64,000 nt of DNA from Cytophaga aurantiaca DSM 3654. GTDB taxonomy: Bacteria; Bacteroidota; Bacteroidia; Cytophagales; Cytophagaceae. Position numbers and translations under genes: made by a program. Location of the stretch: NCBI RefSeq assembly GCF_000379725.1, contig NZ_KB903643.1, positions 124,001 through 188,000 of the forward strand, read 5' to 3'. Shown in pieces: positions 8,617-17,651 of this stretch. The notes beneath the pieces are model-generated. The model was not told where the DNA came from and ran no database searches. It was given only the letters and a program-made list of their open reading frames with translations. Within the stretch, counting starts at the first letter, position 1; each line of letters opens with the position of its first letter.

Positions 8617-9498
8617 ATGAGCGTTCTAGTTAATAAAAATTCAAAAGTTATCGTACAGGGTTTTACTGGTACGGAAGGAAGTTTCCATGCACAACAAATG
8701 ATTGAGTATGGAACAAACTTAGTTGGTGGTGTGACTCCAGGTAAAGGCGGTTCTTTGCACTTAGATAAACCGGTATTCAATACAGTAGCAGATGCAGTTG
8801 CTAAAACAGGTGCAGATGTTTCGATCATCTTTGTTCCACCAGCTTTTGCTGCGGATGCAATCATGGAAGCAGCAGATGGCGGCATTAAAGTTATTATCTG
8901 TATCACGGAAGGTATTCCGGTGAGCGATATGATTGATGCAAAAGCATACGTTACAAAAAGAAAAGTAACATTGATCGGGCCAAACTGTCCGGGTGTTATT
9001 ACTCCAGGCGAAGCGAAAGTTGGTATCATGCCGGGTTTCATTTTCAAGAAAGGCAGAATCGGTATCGTATCTAAATCAGGTACGTTGACATACGAAGCAG
9101 CAGATCAGATCGTGAAATCAGGTTACGGTATTTCTACTGCAATCGGTATTGGTGGTGATCCAATCATTGGTACTACTACGAAAGAAGCGGTTGAATTATT
9201 GATGAACGATCCGGAAACAGATGGTATCATCATGATCGGTGAAATTGGTGGTCAGTTGGAAGGCGACGCTGCGAAGTGGATCAAGGCACACGGTACAAAA
9301 CCGGTAGTTGGTTTCATCGCAGGACAAACAGCTCCTCCGGGACGTCGTATGGGTCACGCAGGTGCAATCGTTGGTGGTGCAGACGATACAGCAGCAGCGA
9401 AGATGAAGATCATGGCTGAGTGCGGTATTCACGTTGTACAATCTCCGGCTGATATCGGTGAGACAATGGCAAACGTTATGAAGAAACAATTGGCGTAA
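8617..9498 (+). CDS. sucD: Succinyl-CoA synthetase alpha subunit (succinate-CoA ligase)
   Basis: The alpha subunit of succinyl-CoA synthetase, which in the TCA cycle makes succinate, CoA and ATP or GTP from succinyl-CoA, working with a beta subunit (SucC). The 293-residue protein keeps the CoA-binding N-terminal Rossmann part ([27 protein letters not shown]), [12 protein letters not shown], and the phosphorylated active-site histidine H247 in GHAGAIVGG. Length and motif order are full and normal. sucC is not in the window, and such separation is common in Bacteroidetes. The gene has its own promoter-like box and terminator. It is the last clear housekeeping gene before the accessory block. 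Confidence 0.98.
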   Translation: MSVLVNKNSKVIVQGFTGTEGSFHAQQMIEYGTNLVGGVTPGKGGSLHLDKPVFNTVADAVAKTGADVSIIFVPPAFAADAIMEAADGGIKVIICITEGIPVSDMIDAKAYVTKRKVTLIGPNCPGVITPGEAKVGIMPGFIFKKGRIGIVSKSGTLTYEAADQIVKSGYGISTAIGIGGDPIIGTTTKEAVELLMNDPETDGIIMIGEIGGQLEGDAAKWIKAHGTKPVVGFIAGQTAPPGRRMGHAGAIVGGADDTAAAKMKIMAECGIHVVQSPADIGETMANVMKKQLA

Positions 9499-9522
9499 TT
9501 AGTAAACGCTTTTTAATATTAG

Positions 9523-9560
9523 AAACCCCGGTGTGTTAGAGCAGCGGGGTTTTTTGTTTT
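9523..9560 (+). terminator. Rho-independent terminator of sucD
   Basis: AAACCCCG (9523-9530) pairs with CGGGGTTT (9545-9552) across a 14-base loop, followed by a T-rich run. It lies 25 bp after the sucD stop. Confidence 0.9.
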
Positions 9561-9616
9561 TAACATTGGTTGTTTATTTGGGGAAAGTTGGGGTATTTAG
9601 AGACTTAGAAATCATT

Positions 9617-9786
9617 ATGAAGACATTAATAAAAAAATGCCCAACAAATAATTATAAAAATATTTTTGAATCATTAGAAATACTAAATGAACTGCGAAAA
9701 GATCATTACGTTTTTGCAGGAAAGCCCGATAGTCCATTAGATAAAGTTCTAGGTAACTTTTCAAAGGATAACAATAAAGGTTTTAT
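9617..9786 (+). pseudogene. Remnant 5' part of a gene cut off by the REP/transposase element
   Basis: From the ATG at 9617 a protein-like stretch runs about 55 codons (MKTLIKKCPTNNY through FAGKPDSPLDKVLG to FSKDNNKG). The frame then enters the REP repeat flank, where composition changes to Cys/Pro-rich nonsense up to a stop at 9940. The most economical reading is a gene that lost its 3' part when the REP/RAYT element inserted. I do not recognise the family, and no matching 3' half is seen downstream of the element. Confidence 0.5.
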
Positions 9787-9830
9787 TTTCTACTGTTGTT
9801 GGTGCTCCCCATTCTTACCTGAGCCACCAC

Positions 9831-9862
9831 TCAACTCGTTGTTGTGCCTTTTCTGGCCAACA
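9831..9862 (-). repeat. TGTTGGCC-family REP, copy 1
   Basis: On the - strand it reads TGTTGGCC-agaaaa-GGCACAACA, then ACGAGTTGA. The imperfect stem plus conserved GAGTTGA tail is shared with copies at 10485, 16455 and 20441. Confidence 0.85.
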
Positions 9863-9956
9863 ACCAACTGCTGTGTGATGTTAAGTCTTTTATTCAAATA
9901 TTATTTAACTTTTGATAATTTGAATAAAATGAAGCAATAAGTAATTTTCTTATCCT

Positions 9957-10430
9957 ATGGAAAAGATTATTTATTACCCAGTATTTTTTACTGCTACGGT
10001 TCGAGATTGGAAAAAATTATTAAAACCAGAAAAATATAAAGACATTGTTTTAGTACAATTAAAAGAGCAGGTAAACAAAAAACAATTGATTGTATACGCT
10101 TATTGTGTAATGGACAATCATATTCACATTATCTGGCAGGTGAAAGGAGATATTGATCCGTCAGAAGTTCAGAAACAATTTTTGGAAGGATGTAGCAAAC
10201 AAATAAAAAGAGATTTAGAAATACATCATCCTAATGTATTATTAATTTTCAAATCTACTCAGAAGGACAGAGCATATCATTTTTGGAAACGGAATGGCAG
10301 GTCGATTGAATTGTATGATGATGTTATATTTCAACAAAAGTTAGATTATATCCATTTCAATCCAGTAAAAGCAGGTCTTTGTAACTTACCAGAAGAATAT
10401 ATATATATTCAAGCGCGATACATTATTTAG
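9957..10430 (+). CDS. REP-associated tyrosine transposase (RAYT, Y1/HUH family)
   Basis: A 157-residue single-strand DNA transposase of the IS200-like Y1 superfamily. The HUH metal motif is H55-I-H57 in VMDNHIHIIW. The C-terminal signature YIHFNPVKAG begins at Y131, the candidate nucleophile that attacks DNA. FWKRNGRSIELYDD precedes it as in RAYTs. It lacks IS200/IS605 companion genes, and its flanking sequences are REP hairpins, so RAYT is the best class. It probably cuts at or moves the TGTTGGCC-family REPs found nearby; that is inference. The reading frame is intact, so the enzyme may still be active. Confidence 0.85.
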   Translation: MEKIIYYPVFFTATVRDWKKLLKPEKYKDIVLVQLKEQVNKKQLIVYAYCVMDNHIHIIWQVKGDIDPSEVQKQFLEGCSKQIKRDLEIHHPNVLLIFKSTQKDRAYHFWKRNGRSIELYDDVIFQQKLDYIHFNPVKAGLCNLPEEYIYIQARYII

Positions 10431-10484
10431 AGGATGATTTCAGTGATGATTTGTTAACTCATTATAGAGGATAGAGTAGTGGGC

Positions 10485-10516
10485 TGTTGGCCAGAAAAGG
10501 CACAACAGCGAGTTGA
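10485..10516 (+). repeat. TGTTGGCC-family REP, copy 2
   Basis: Imperfect hairpin TGTTGGCC-agaaaa-GGCACAACA followed by GCGAGTTGA. It is inverted relative to copy 1 and lies 55 bp past the transposase stop. Confidence 0.85.
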
Positions 10517-10561
10517 TTTGTGGTTAGTTTAAAGTGATGGATACCATCAAGGAGTGAGAGT

Positions 10562-10592
10562 TAGTACAAACAGGGCGGAAATTAATACCTTG
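10562..10592 (+). repeat. Short direct repeat, GTACAAACAGGGC type, copy 1
   Basis: GTACAAACAGGGCggAAATTAATAC recurs with small changes at 11406-11437. The two copies lie just before and just after the 10669 gene, as if they bound a cassette. Confidence 0.6.
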
Positions 10593-10668
10593 CAGTCGCT
10601 GGCCAAATGTTCACTCTCACACCAACAAATACGAAGTCGTAATATAAACGAGCTTTAAATCATAAAAC

Positions 10669-11319
10669 ATGAATAGATATTTCTTTATATGCATCGTATG
10701 TTTTCTTTCAATAAGTAGTTTAAAGGCGCAAACCGGAAAATATGTATATAAGGATAGTGCTGGATATATTAGCGGATGGATTGAACTCTTTGATAGCGGC
10801 AGGTTTGAAATAGTGTATGGTGATGCATGCTTTAATACCTGTACTTCGGCAGGTATGTATGAAATAATGAAAGATTCAGTTCAACTAAAATTCTTTCAGA
10901 TATTTCCTTCACAAAAAGAAGTTATAGAGGAAAAAAAATCGGATAAAAAAGTACATGTGTCTGTACAAATATTTTGCCTTCAAGATAGTAGCATTGTTAC
11001 ATCGGCTACTATTTTTGCAAGAGATTCGTTAGGCAGAGCGTTTAAATTGGATCATAAGATTGATGCGGACGGTATGAAATCTTTAGCTATTCCAAAAGGA
11101 AAAACCATTCGATATGTCCGTGTATCTGCGCTGAATTATATAGATTGTGAGATAGTATTTCCAGAAAAATACGATACTGATTTTTCAATAAAAATTTATT
11201 TAAGTAAAAATCCTTTACTTGAAAAATCATATAGTGGTCCAATAGAAACTCAAGGTTGTCTGTATACAAATGGGACAAATGAAATACTATTTGGCGAAGC
11301 TTTATTGATAAAATATTAA
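10669..11319 (+). CDS. Exported protein of unknown function
   Basis: 216 residues with a signal peptide (MNRYFFICIVCFLSISSLKA, then QTGKY), so it goes to the periplasm or outside. The N-terminal part is short-stranded with two close cysteines (DACFNTCTSAG). The middle (VHVSVQIFCLQDSSIVTSATIFARDSLGRAF to SALNYIDCEIVF) resembles the carboxypeptidase-regulatory or CnaB-like beta-sandwich common in Bacteroidetes surface proteins, but the match is weak. The function is unknown. It lies in the accessory + strand block between two short direct repeats. Confidence 0.7.
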   Translation: MNRYFFICIVCFLSISSLKAQTGKYVYKDSAGYISGWIELFDSGRFEIVYGDACFNTCTSAGMYEIMKDSVQLKFFQIFPSQKEVIEEKKSDKKVHVSVQIFCLQDSSIVTSATIFARDSLGRAFKLDHKIDADGMKSLAIPKGKTIRYVRVSALNYIDCEIVFPEKYDTDFSIKIYLSKNPLLEKSYSGPIETQGCLYTNGTNEILFGEALLIKY

Positions 11320-11405
11320 ATGATTCTTCGCCCTTTCCGCCGAGTTTGGTAACCATATCAGATTCCTTACCTCACAACCACGGCGAACTTAATGGGAAGT
11401 TTAGA

Positions 11406-11437
11406 GTTCGTACAAACAGGGCAGAAAATTATACAGG
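11406..11437 (+). repeat. Short direct repeat, GTACAAACAGGGC type, copy 2
   Basis: GTACAAACAGGGCagAAAATTATAC, the partner of 10562-10592. The rest of the 279-bp gap before the CHAT gene is AT-rich and shows nothing else clear. Confidence 0.6.
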
Positions 11438-11598
11438 TAAGGCAGTTATTAGATAGGAAAAAATACTATTATATAAATTTTTGTGAATTTTGTGTTTATT
11501 GAAATAAAAATATATATTATTAGTTCACATACACTTTGTTCATTTATTCAAAGATTATAGTGGCATACTATTAATAACAACTGTTAAACCTGCAAAAA

Positions 11599-14500
11599 AT
11601 GTTCGTTTATTTACCATCCAAGTCTTCTTTTTTTCTTTTTCTTTTTTCGCTTGTTACGTTATATTCTTTTGGACAAGGGTATATAAAAGACAATAAGAAT
11701 AATTGTCAGGTTTATATGATGTCTGAACTTGATATCCGTACGTGTAGTTGGGATGGATCCTGTCAAGATGGATACGCAGAAGGCTCAGGAGAACTTGATG
11801 TGTATGAAAATGATACGCTAATTTTTCACTTTAAAGGGACACTACAAAAGGGGAAATATGTTAAAGAATGTGAATATTTTTATCCGAATGGTACTTACAG
11901 GAAATCATATTGTGATACTATTACACATAAGGCTGGAGCCACTTATATAAAGAATGAAGATGGCACTATTTTTATTGGAGAATTTGATGCCTGCATATCA
12001 GGCAATGGTGCATACACAATGATAGATACGGATGGTAATAAATATGAAGGATGGTTTGAGAAAAGTATTTTTGCTAATGTTAACAATCCCAGTATTATAA
12101 ATTCAATCTATTATACAAACGGAACTATTTTTAAAGGCATTACTAAAAATGATGGATATTATTTTCTTCAATCAGGTGTAGTTTATTATCCAAATGGGGA
12201 TTCTCTTGTTCTGGGAATGGTTGCCAATTCAATTGACAACATCAACAAAGGGACGTATTATTTTAAGAATGGGAATATGATTTCCTTTAATTCTAGGGAT
12301 AAATATTATAACAATACTATCAGCGAATATTCAGGTATTGCGCAATTAAAAGATCGTTCTACGGTGATTGTTTTGGAGAAGAAGCAGGAGTTCTATTTTG
12401 GATGGAGAACATATCCGAATGGTACTAGGTATATAGGTTGTATGAAAAACTTGGAACCATTTTATTTGGGTATGATTATGAATCCAGATGGTACTTCTAA
12501 AATAGCATATTTTGATGGAATTAATAGCAGAAGTAACCTGCCGAATAAAATCTCAATTGCAGAGAAAGGATATATAAATGCAATCGATCATTTTGATTAT
12601 TTGAAATTATTTCTGCAAATAATGAAAGAATCTAAGAATCCTTTTTTTGATGTGTTAATTACTCTTCAGAAAATAAAAGACGATAAAAAGTTTACGCATC
12701 AACTAGAAGATTCATTGGTTTCATTAACTACTCATTCGGGATTTGATTTTAATACTTATAAGAATTACTATTTTTTCAAATATCCTTTAGATACAACTGG
12801 ATTTATACAGGCAATAGATTTTGAGTATTGCTTTGACGTTTATAAGAAACAAACGGAAGGTTACATTTTAGAATTAGTTTCTCAAAACAATAATCGTTTT
12901 TTTGAATTATTAATAGCTGCTCAAAAAGAAGGTTCTTCGAGTTGTCTGTTAGAATACTTGATTGGATTAACAGGAAAATCTAATTTTAGCATTTCGGATT
13001 TTGAACTATATTATAAATTAAAATATCCTACTAATACAACCGGATTCTCTAAGATATTGGCTAATCTGTATTTTAAAAATAAAGGTTTTTATAGTATGCA
13101 TAAATATTATTATTTAAAAACTAAGGATAATGAAGTGAGGCATATTTTCAATAATCAGATAAGGGAGTATTTTTTTAATAATAAACTTCAAAATTCGAAT
13201 TATTATTCAACACTTAATGATGATATTTTTTCTGATAGCATTTCTGGAATGTTAATCGATATGAGAAAGGATCTCAATAATATGAAAATGGATGGAATTC
13301 CAGAAAAAATTAATTTTGCCAAACAATTGACAACCAATTTTAAAGATCAAGATTTACGATTACAATACGACTACTTAATTCATATTTTCCATTCTGATTT
13401 CTATTTTGAAAATTATCAGTTTGAAGAATCAGAAAAATTATTGATTGAAATATATCCATTTAAAAATGATCATTTTATTATTGGAGGTAGGTTGTTACGA
13501 ATCTATGCACTCATGAACATGTATGCTGCAGGTGATACTATTTTAACATCATTCAGAAAAACGTATTGGATTGATTTTAATGGAATACCTGAATTTATAG
13601 TGTTGCAAAATTTTGAATCATTATCGGGATTTATGTATTTTCTTAAACAGAAAGACCTTAGTTTTATTGGACTTGACCGTTATATTCTCTATCCAGAACC
13701 AACCAATGGAGAAATGACCACCAATTTTAATATATATACAATAAAAAATCTATTATTATCAATGGAACTTGATAACAATAGGAGAGATGATTCCAAATTT
13801 GTTCGACGCGTTTCGAATGTGTGTCAGGCAGAATTGGGCGTATATCATCCATTAAGTATTGTGGCGCTGGAAAATGTAATTTTTTACAACGGTGGAAATT
13901 ATGCACCAGATGCTACTTATAGCCCAGAGGAGTGTCAGCAGCTTCTGGATACTACCTTGCAAATGCTACTTGATTATTATCCCATGTATTCTGAGCAACT
14001 GCAAAAATCGTTGTTTAAACGTGCCATGTATGCAAGTACTTCAGCTGAAACAAAAAAATGTTTTGATTTGTATTTTCAATCTAAACAAGCACAAATAGAT
14101 AATGTATTTCCACATCTGAGTAGTTACTCGAAGCGGATGTATTTTTCGAAATATCAAAAACAAGCACAAGGATTTTATGCCAAGTGTTATACCTTTTCTC
14201 ATGCCGGAAATAATCCCTATTCTTCTACATCTGAATATGAGGATCCGGAACCTATAAAAATAGATTTTCAATTTTTAGGAGATTTTTACAATGAAGTTAT
14301 TCGCAATAAAGGTTTTTTACTTGGAAATGAAATTGCTTTAAAACGGAAAATAGTAGCGTCAAAAGATACTACTCTCATTTCTGATTACAAAAAACTTATT
14401 GCCCTTAAAAATGCATTTTCCAGGTATACACTATTTTCGCCTGAAGAGTTAACATTAAATAATATATCAATTGATCAGATTGAAAAAGAAATTAATGAAA

Positions 14501-15693
14501 AAGAACAACTGCTGGAACAGCATGTTGGAATGAATTCAATGTCTCCAATGATAAAAGCTACATGGAAAGACATTCAGAAAAAATTAAAAGGAGGACAGGC
14601 AGCGATTGAAATTGTTAAAGCAGATAGTGGTACAGATTTTTTATATTATGTATTGTATATGGATGCCAAAACCAAAGATCATCCTGTTGTACTTTATTTG
14701 AAAGATTCTATATATACGGAAAAGCATATATATGCTTTTTATAGAAATTCGATTACTGCGCGATTGAAAGATACCTTGAGTTATTCAATTATGTGGAATC
14801 GAATTGATAGTCTACTTACGAGTCGAAAAATAAAAACACTTTATTTTTCACCTGATGGAATTTATCATTTAATGAATGTACAGACCTTCCTTTCGAAGGA
14901 TGCCTATATTGCAGATAAATACAAGGTTGTTTATCTGAATAATACAAAAGAAATTTTAGATTCGAAGCAGCAATCATCCAATACAAGGATTGCGTTATTT
15001 GGCAATCCAGATTATAGCGCTTTAGGTGAAGAAGTGATTCAGCAAAATTGGGAATCTGCACCAACAAGAAGTTTTCAAGGTGCATTACAAGATGCTACAT
15101 TCACGCCACTTCCGGGTACTGCAGTTGAGATTAAAAATATTTGTGAAAATTTTCAATCACGAAATATTTCAGCCACAATTCTGGAGGAAGACTCCGCTAC
15201 TGAATCAAACTTTAAGAAGACCACAAATGTATCTATTTTACATGTAGCAACACATGGATTCTTCATGCCTTCTACGAGCGGAAGTTTTGACGCTATGTTA
15301 TATTCAGGTATTGCACTTGCAGGAGCAAATAATGCTTACAGAAATACCAATGGAGAAAATGGTATAGTGACAGCTTATGAGGTAAAAGATATGGATTTAG
15401 AAGGTACATCTATGGTAGTTTTATCAGCATGTGAAACTGGACTTGGAGAGAACGCTGGTTTTGAAGGTGTATATGGATTGAAACGTGCACTTCAAATAGC
15501 AGGTGCTCATTATGTAATATCTTCTCTATGGAAAGTAGATGATCATACCACTCAGTTGTTAATGTCGTATTTCTACAAAAATCTGGGGGAGGGCAAAACT
15601 ATACATCAAGCATTCCTTCTTGCACAGAACATGGTTCGTAAAGAGTATCCTCATCCATATTATTGGGGAGCATTTGTAATTACAGGGTATTAA
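11599..15693 (+). CDS. Exported MORN-repeat/CHAT (caspase-like) protein
   Basis: 1364 residues. An N-terminal signal peptide (FFLFLFSLVTLYSFG, then QGYIK) directs it out of the cytoplasm. Residues about 60-320 carry MORN-like units (YPNGTYRKSY, DGNKYEGWFEK, YPNGTRYIGCMKN). A long helical middle, probably degenerate TPR, follows. The last 330 or so residues are a CHAT domain, a caspase-related protease fold, with the catalytic dyad H1219 in HVATHGFF and C1278 in LSACETGLG. The usual WKVDDHTT and PYYWGAFVITG ends are present, so the site looks intact. CHAT proteins act in bacterial signalling, cell death or protein processing. An exported one with MORN repeats might work at the envelope. No dedicated substrate is obvious next to it. 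Confidence 0.88.
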   Translation: MFVYLPSKSSFFLFLFSLVTLYSFGQGYIKDNKNNCQVYMMSELDIRTCSWDGSCQDGYAEGSGELDVYENDTLIFHFKGTLQKGKYVKECEYFYPNGTYRKSYCDTITHKAGATYIKNEDGTIFIGEFDACISGNGAYTMIDTDGNKYEGWFEKSIFANVNNPSIINSIYYTNGTIFKGITKNDGYYFLQSGVVYYPNGDSLVLGMVANSIDNINKGTYYFKNGNMISFNSRDKYYNNTISEYSGIAQLKDRSTVIVLEKKQEFYFGWRTYPNGTRYIGCMKNLEPFYLGMIMNPDGTSKIAYFDGINSRSNLPNKISIAEKGYINAIDHFDYLKLFLQIMKESKNPFFDVLITLQKIKDDKKFTHQLEDSLVSLTTHSGFDFNTYKNYYFFKYPLDTTGFIQAIDFEYCFDVYKKQTEGYILELVSQNNNRFFELLIAAQKEGSSSCLLEYLIGLTGKSNFSISDFELYYKLKYPTNTTGFSKILANLYFKNKGFYSMHKYYYLKTKDNEVRHIFNNQIREYFFNNKLQNSNYYSTLNDDIFSDSISGMLIDMRKDLNNMKMDGIPEKINFAKQLTTNFKDQDLRLQYDYLIHIFHSDFYFENYQFEESEKLLIEIYPFKNDHFIIGGRLLRIYALMNMYAAGDTILTSFRKTYWIDFNGIPEFIVLQNFESLSGFMYFLKQKDLSFIGLDRYILYPEPTNGEMTTNFNIYTIKNLLLSMELDNNRRDDSKFVRRVSNVCQAELGVYHPLSIVALENVIFYNGGNYAPDATYSPEECQQLLDTTLQMLLDYYPMYSEQLQKSLFKRAMYASTSAETKKCFDLYFQSKQAQIDNVFPHLSSYSKRMYFSKYQKQAQGFYAKCYTFSHAGNNPYSSTSEYEDPEPIKIDFQFLGDFYNEVIRNKGFLLGNEIALKRKIVASKDTTLISDYKKLIALKNAFSRYTLFSPEELTLNNISIDQIEKEINEKEQLLEQHVGMNSMSPMIKATWKDIQKKLKGGQAAIEIVKADSGTDFLYYVLYMDAKTKDHPVVLYLKDSIYTEKHIYAFYRNSITARLKDTLSYSIMWNRIDSLLTSRKIKTLYFSPDGIYHLMNVQTFLSKDAYIADKYKVVYLNNTKEILDSKQQSSNTRIALFGNPDYSALGEEVIQQNWESAPTRSFQGALQDATFTPLPGTAVEIKNICENFQSRNISATILEEDSATESNFKKTTNVSILHVATHGFFMPSTSGSFDAMLYSGIALAGANNAYRNTNGENGIVTAYEVKDMDLEGTSMVVLSACETGLGENAGFEGVYGLKRALQIAGAHYVISSLWKVDDHTTQLLMSYFYKNLGEGKTIHQAFLLAQNMVRKEYPHPYYWGAFVITGY

Positions 15694-15727
15694 CCTTTCT
15701 TGTTGTAATTTGTATTCATTGCGGTGA

Positions 15728-15845
15728 ACTGTCAGCCGTTAGCGCAAGAGCAGATTGATTTGTTTAGAGGAAGGCCGCTCGGCAGCCCTGATATAAATCT
15801 ATGAAGTTCTCCGTTATGTCTTTTCGGCCAACCACTATGTGCTCT
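15728..15845 (+). repeat. Degenerate REP pair downstream of the CHAT gene
   Basis: 15728-15765 (CAGCCGTTAGCGCAAGAGC, then AGATTGATTTG) is a decayed TGTTGGCC-type REP. 15805-15845 (GAAGTTCTCCGTTATG, then CGGCCAACCACTATG) matches 19186-19225 and the outer flank of the REP upstream of the transposase. Confidence 0.5.
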
Positions 15846-15897
15846 ATGATGTTGACATTTTTTGAATTAAGATTATTTAAATTTTGAAAAATAAATT

Positions 15898-16413
15898 ATG
15901 AAGATATGTTACATATTTATGTACGTGCTTTATTGCAGCGGAACCTTTGCACAGACAGATAATGTCGTGAATAGTATTCGTAAGGCAGTGGAGCAAATAA
16001 ATGCAGACAAATCGCTTACGACAAAGACTCTTGATAATGAGCAGTTTTTAGAACAAACAACTGATCGCGGCGGACAACTTACCGGATATTTTAAAAACGG
16101 CATTTTGGTTAAAATTGTTGAACGTATAGGTCTCTCAAGTTGCGTTGACATCAACGAATATTATATTCAAGACAATAAATTAATTTTCGTATACGCTCAG
16201 GGAAAAGAGTTTAAATATATTGACAGTTCCGCTACATTCAATTCAAGTTTTCAAACAGTGACAATGGAATGTCGGTTTTATTTTCAAGAGGATAAATTAT
16301 TAAAATCTGTTTTAAGCGGTTCTACACGTTGTGAAGGAAAGCCATCAGAGAGTTGGTTCAAAAAATATCAGGATAAATATGTGCGCTATGTATTGTTGCT
16401 GACGAATGAATAA
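15898..16413 (+). CDS. Exported protein of unknown function
   Basis: 171 residues with a signal peptide (MKICYIFMYVLYCSGTFA, then QTDN). The mature part has an antiparallel-strand look: GGQLTGYFKNGILVKIVERIG, YYIQDNKLIFVYAQGKEFKY and MECRFYFQEDKLLKSV. That pattern of short paired strands around turns is frequent in small periplasmic proteins of Bacteroidetes. No catalytic motif is visible. It lies between two REP-like repeats, which supports independent acquisition. Confidence 0.7.
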   Translation: MKICYIFMYVLYCSGTFAQTDNVVNSIRKAVEQINADKSLTTKTLDNEQFLEQTTDRGGQLTGYFKNGILVKIVERIGLSSCVDINEYYIQDNKLIFVYAQGKEFKYIDSSATFNSSFQTVTMECRFYFQEDKLLKSVLSGSTRCEGKPSESWFKKYQDKYVRYVLLLTNE

Positions 16414-16454
16414 AAATTCAGATAAAAAGGATTTGTAAACCGCTTGAAGCATAC

Positions 16455-16483
16455 TGTTGGCCGATGGCACAACAGCGGGTTGA
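16455..16483 (+). repeat. TGTTGGCC-family REP, copy 3
   Basis: TGTTGGCC-gat-GGCACAACAG followed by CGGGTTGA. The loop differs from copies 1 and 2 but the stem arms and tail are kept, and the downstream flank (CACCAACGTAA) resembles that of copy 4. Confidence 0.85.
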
Positions 16484-16552
16484 TTCGTGATTAGGTGAGA
16501 AATGTAAACACCAACGTAATTAAAAAACGATAATAGCTAGTAGACTTAAAGA

Positions 16553-17128
16553 ATGAAAGGTACACTAAAATATGTATTTCTTGGACTTATAATGACAGGA
16601 TTGTTTGTTTGGATGGTCATAGAACAGAAAAATATTTTTGCATGGTTTGGATTGATGTTGTTTGGTCTTATGTCTTTGGGATACCTGCTTAAACTTTTAT
16701 TTCCCAATGCAACATTTCTAAAGGACTTAAAGACAACTTCAGTTGAGAACAAACCCTTTGATGAAATATATAACGACAATGGGTTTTTCGAATATAAGGA
16801 AAATGGTTTTAAACTTAATTCTGATGGCGGACAGGTGGAAATAAAGTGGGACGAGATACAAACCATTTTTGGTTACAAAGCTGATCTGTATACGACGGAT
16901 TGTATATGCGCTGACATATTTTTAAGCAATGACAATAGTTTTAGAATAACTGAGGAAACAACAGGTTGGTTTCAGTTTCTAATTCACTTAAAGGAAAAAT
17001 TTCCTGCTATTGATAGGTCCTGGGAAATCGAAATAATGTTGCCGGCATTTGACCCAAAGTTGACATTAGTTTACGATAGAGCAAACCGGACCTTAGATGA
17101 AGCAAGCAAACAGTACTACAAGGATTGA
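16553..17128 (+). CDS. Two-TM membrane protein with cytoplasmic PH-like domain
   Basis: 191 residues. Two transmembrane helices lie at about 7-25 and 29-48 (YVFLGLIMTGLFVWMVIEQ; NIFAWFGLMLFGLMSLGYLL). A soluble domain follows in which DGGQVEIKWDEIQTIFGYKAD, ICADIFLSND and SFRITEETTGWFQFLIHLKEKF look like the bacterial PH-domain pattern also seen in many hypothetical membrane proteins. Function unknown. It is one of the small + strand genes of the accessory block, preceded by a REP. Confidence 0.7.
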   Translation: MKGTLKYVFLGLIMTGLFVWMVIEQKNIFAWFGLMLFGLMSLGYLLKLLFPNATFLKDLKTTSVENKPFDEIYNDNGFFEYKENGFKLNSDGGQVEIKWDEIQTIFGYKADLYTTDCICADIFLSNDNSFRITEETTGWFQFLIHLKEKFPAIDRSWEIEIMLPAFDPKLTLVYDRANRTLDEASKQYYKD

Positions 17129-17194
17129 TTAGATTAGAGAGGTAAGCTCCCAGATACGTTAAAATTTATAAATTCGTACAAAACAATATCAATT

Positions 17195-17650
17195 ATGAAG
17201 CTATTTTTATACGCTATTTTATTTTTTATATTTTCAGGTTGTTGTTTAACCGAAAGTAAATGCAATAATGATTACACAACATTTAATTTAAAAATTGTGG
17301 ATGCTACAAGTGGAAAGGATCTTGTATTTGGTTCAGCCAAAATCTATAATGCGGATTCAATTAAATTATTTTCTTTAATGGGTGTTGATACGATCAAATA
17401 TTTTTGCCAGCCTACAATAGCCTCATATGGAACAGATAGTGCTTTATTTGTAGATGTTCATGTTCCGAGCAATTATCCTGTTTATTTACGTTTAAACAAT
17501 TCTGATATAGATACGCTTCAAATTTTGTATTCAACGTATGATCAAGGAAGATGCTGTGCGGATTATAAAATAATGAATTCAATTATATACAACAATAACA
17601 ATAGTCTGATTACGGGTAATGCTTTTGTGGTTATACCTAAAAATAATTAA
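17195..17650 (+). CDS. Putative lipoprotein of unknown function
   Basis: 151 residues. The N-terminus MKLFLYAILFFIFSGC has a lipobox (FSGC), so the protein should be lipidated at the first cysteine and sit in the cell envelope. The mature part has several cysteines (CCLTESKC, FCQP, RCCADY) and a beta-rich pattern (TTFNLKIVDATSGKDL, PVYLRLNNSDIDTLQILYS) suggestive of a small immunoglobulin-like fold. No known motif is visible. It is followed after a single base by the next lipoprotein gene, so the two are probably co-transcribed. Confidence 0.72.
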   Translation: MKLFLYAILFFIFSGCCLTESKCNNDYTTFNLKIVDATSGKDLVFGSAKIYNADSIKLFSLMGVDTIKYFCQPTIASYGTDSALFVDVHVPSNYPVYLRLNNSDIDTLQILYSTYDQGRCCADYKIMNSIIYNNNNSLITGNAFVVIPKNN

Positions 17651-17651
17651 T

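Larger units (their letters stand above)
9831..10516 (+). mobile_element. RAYT transposase gene flanked by inverted REP copies
   Basis: The 32-base REP at 9831-9862 (- orientation) and that at 10485-10516 (+ orientation) differ at one base and point away from each other on either side of the transposase. This matches the REP-associated tyrosine transposase arrangement (a REPtron). It sits right after a truncated gene. Confidence 0.75.

Noticed and set aside
9533-9940. A 135-residue protein spanning the sucD terminator, gene remnant and REP
   Set aside because: It starts inside the terminator and ends in REP sequence with abrupt composition change; only the 9617-9786 portion looks genuinely coding, as a remnant.
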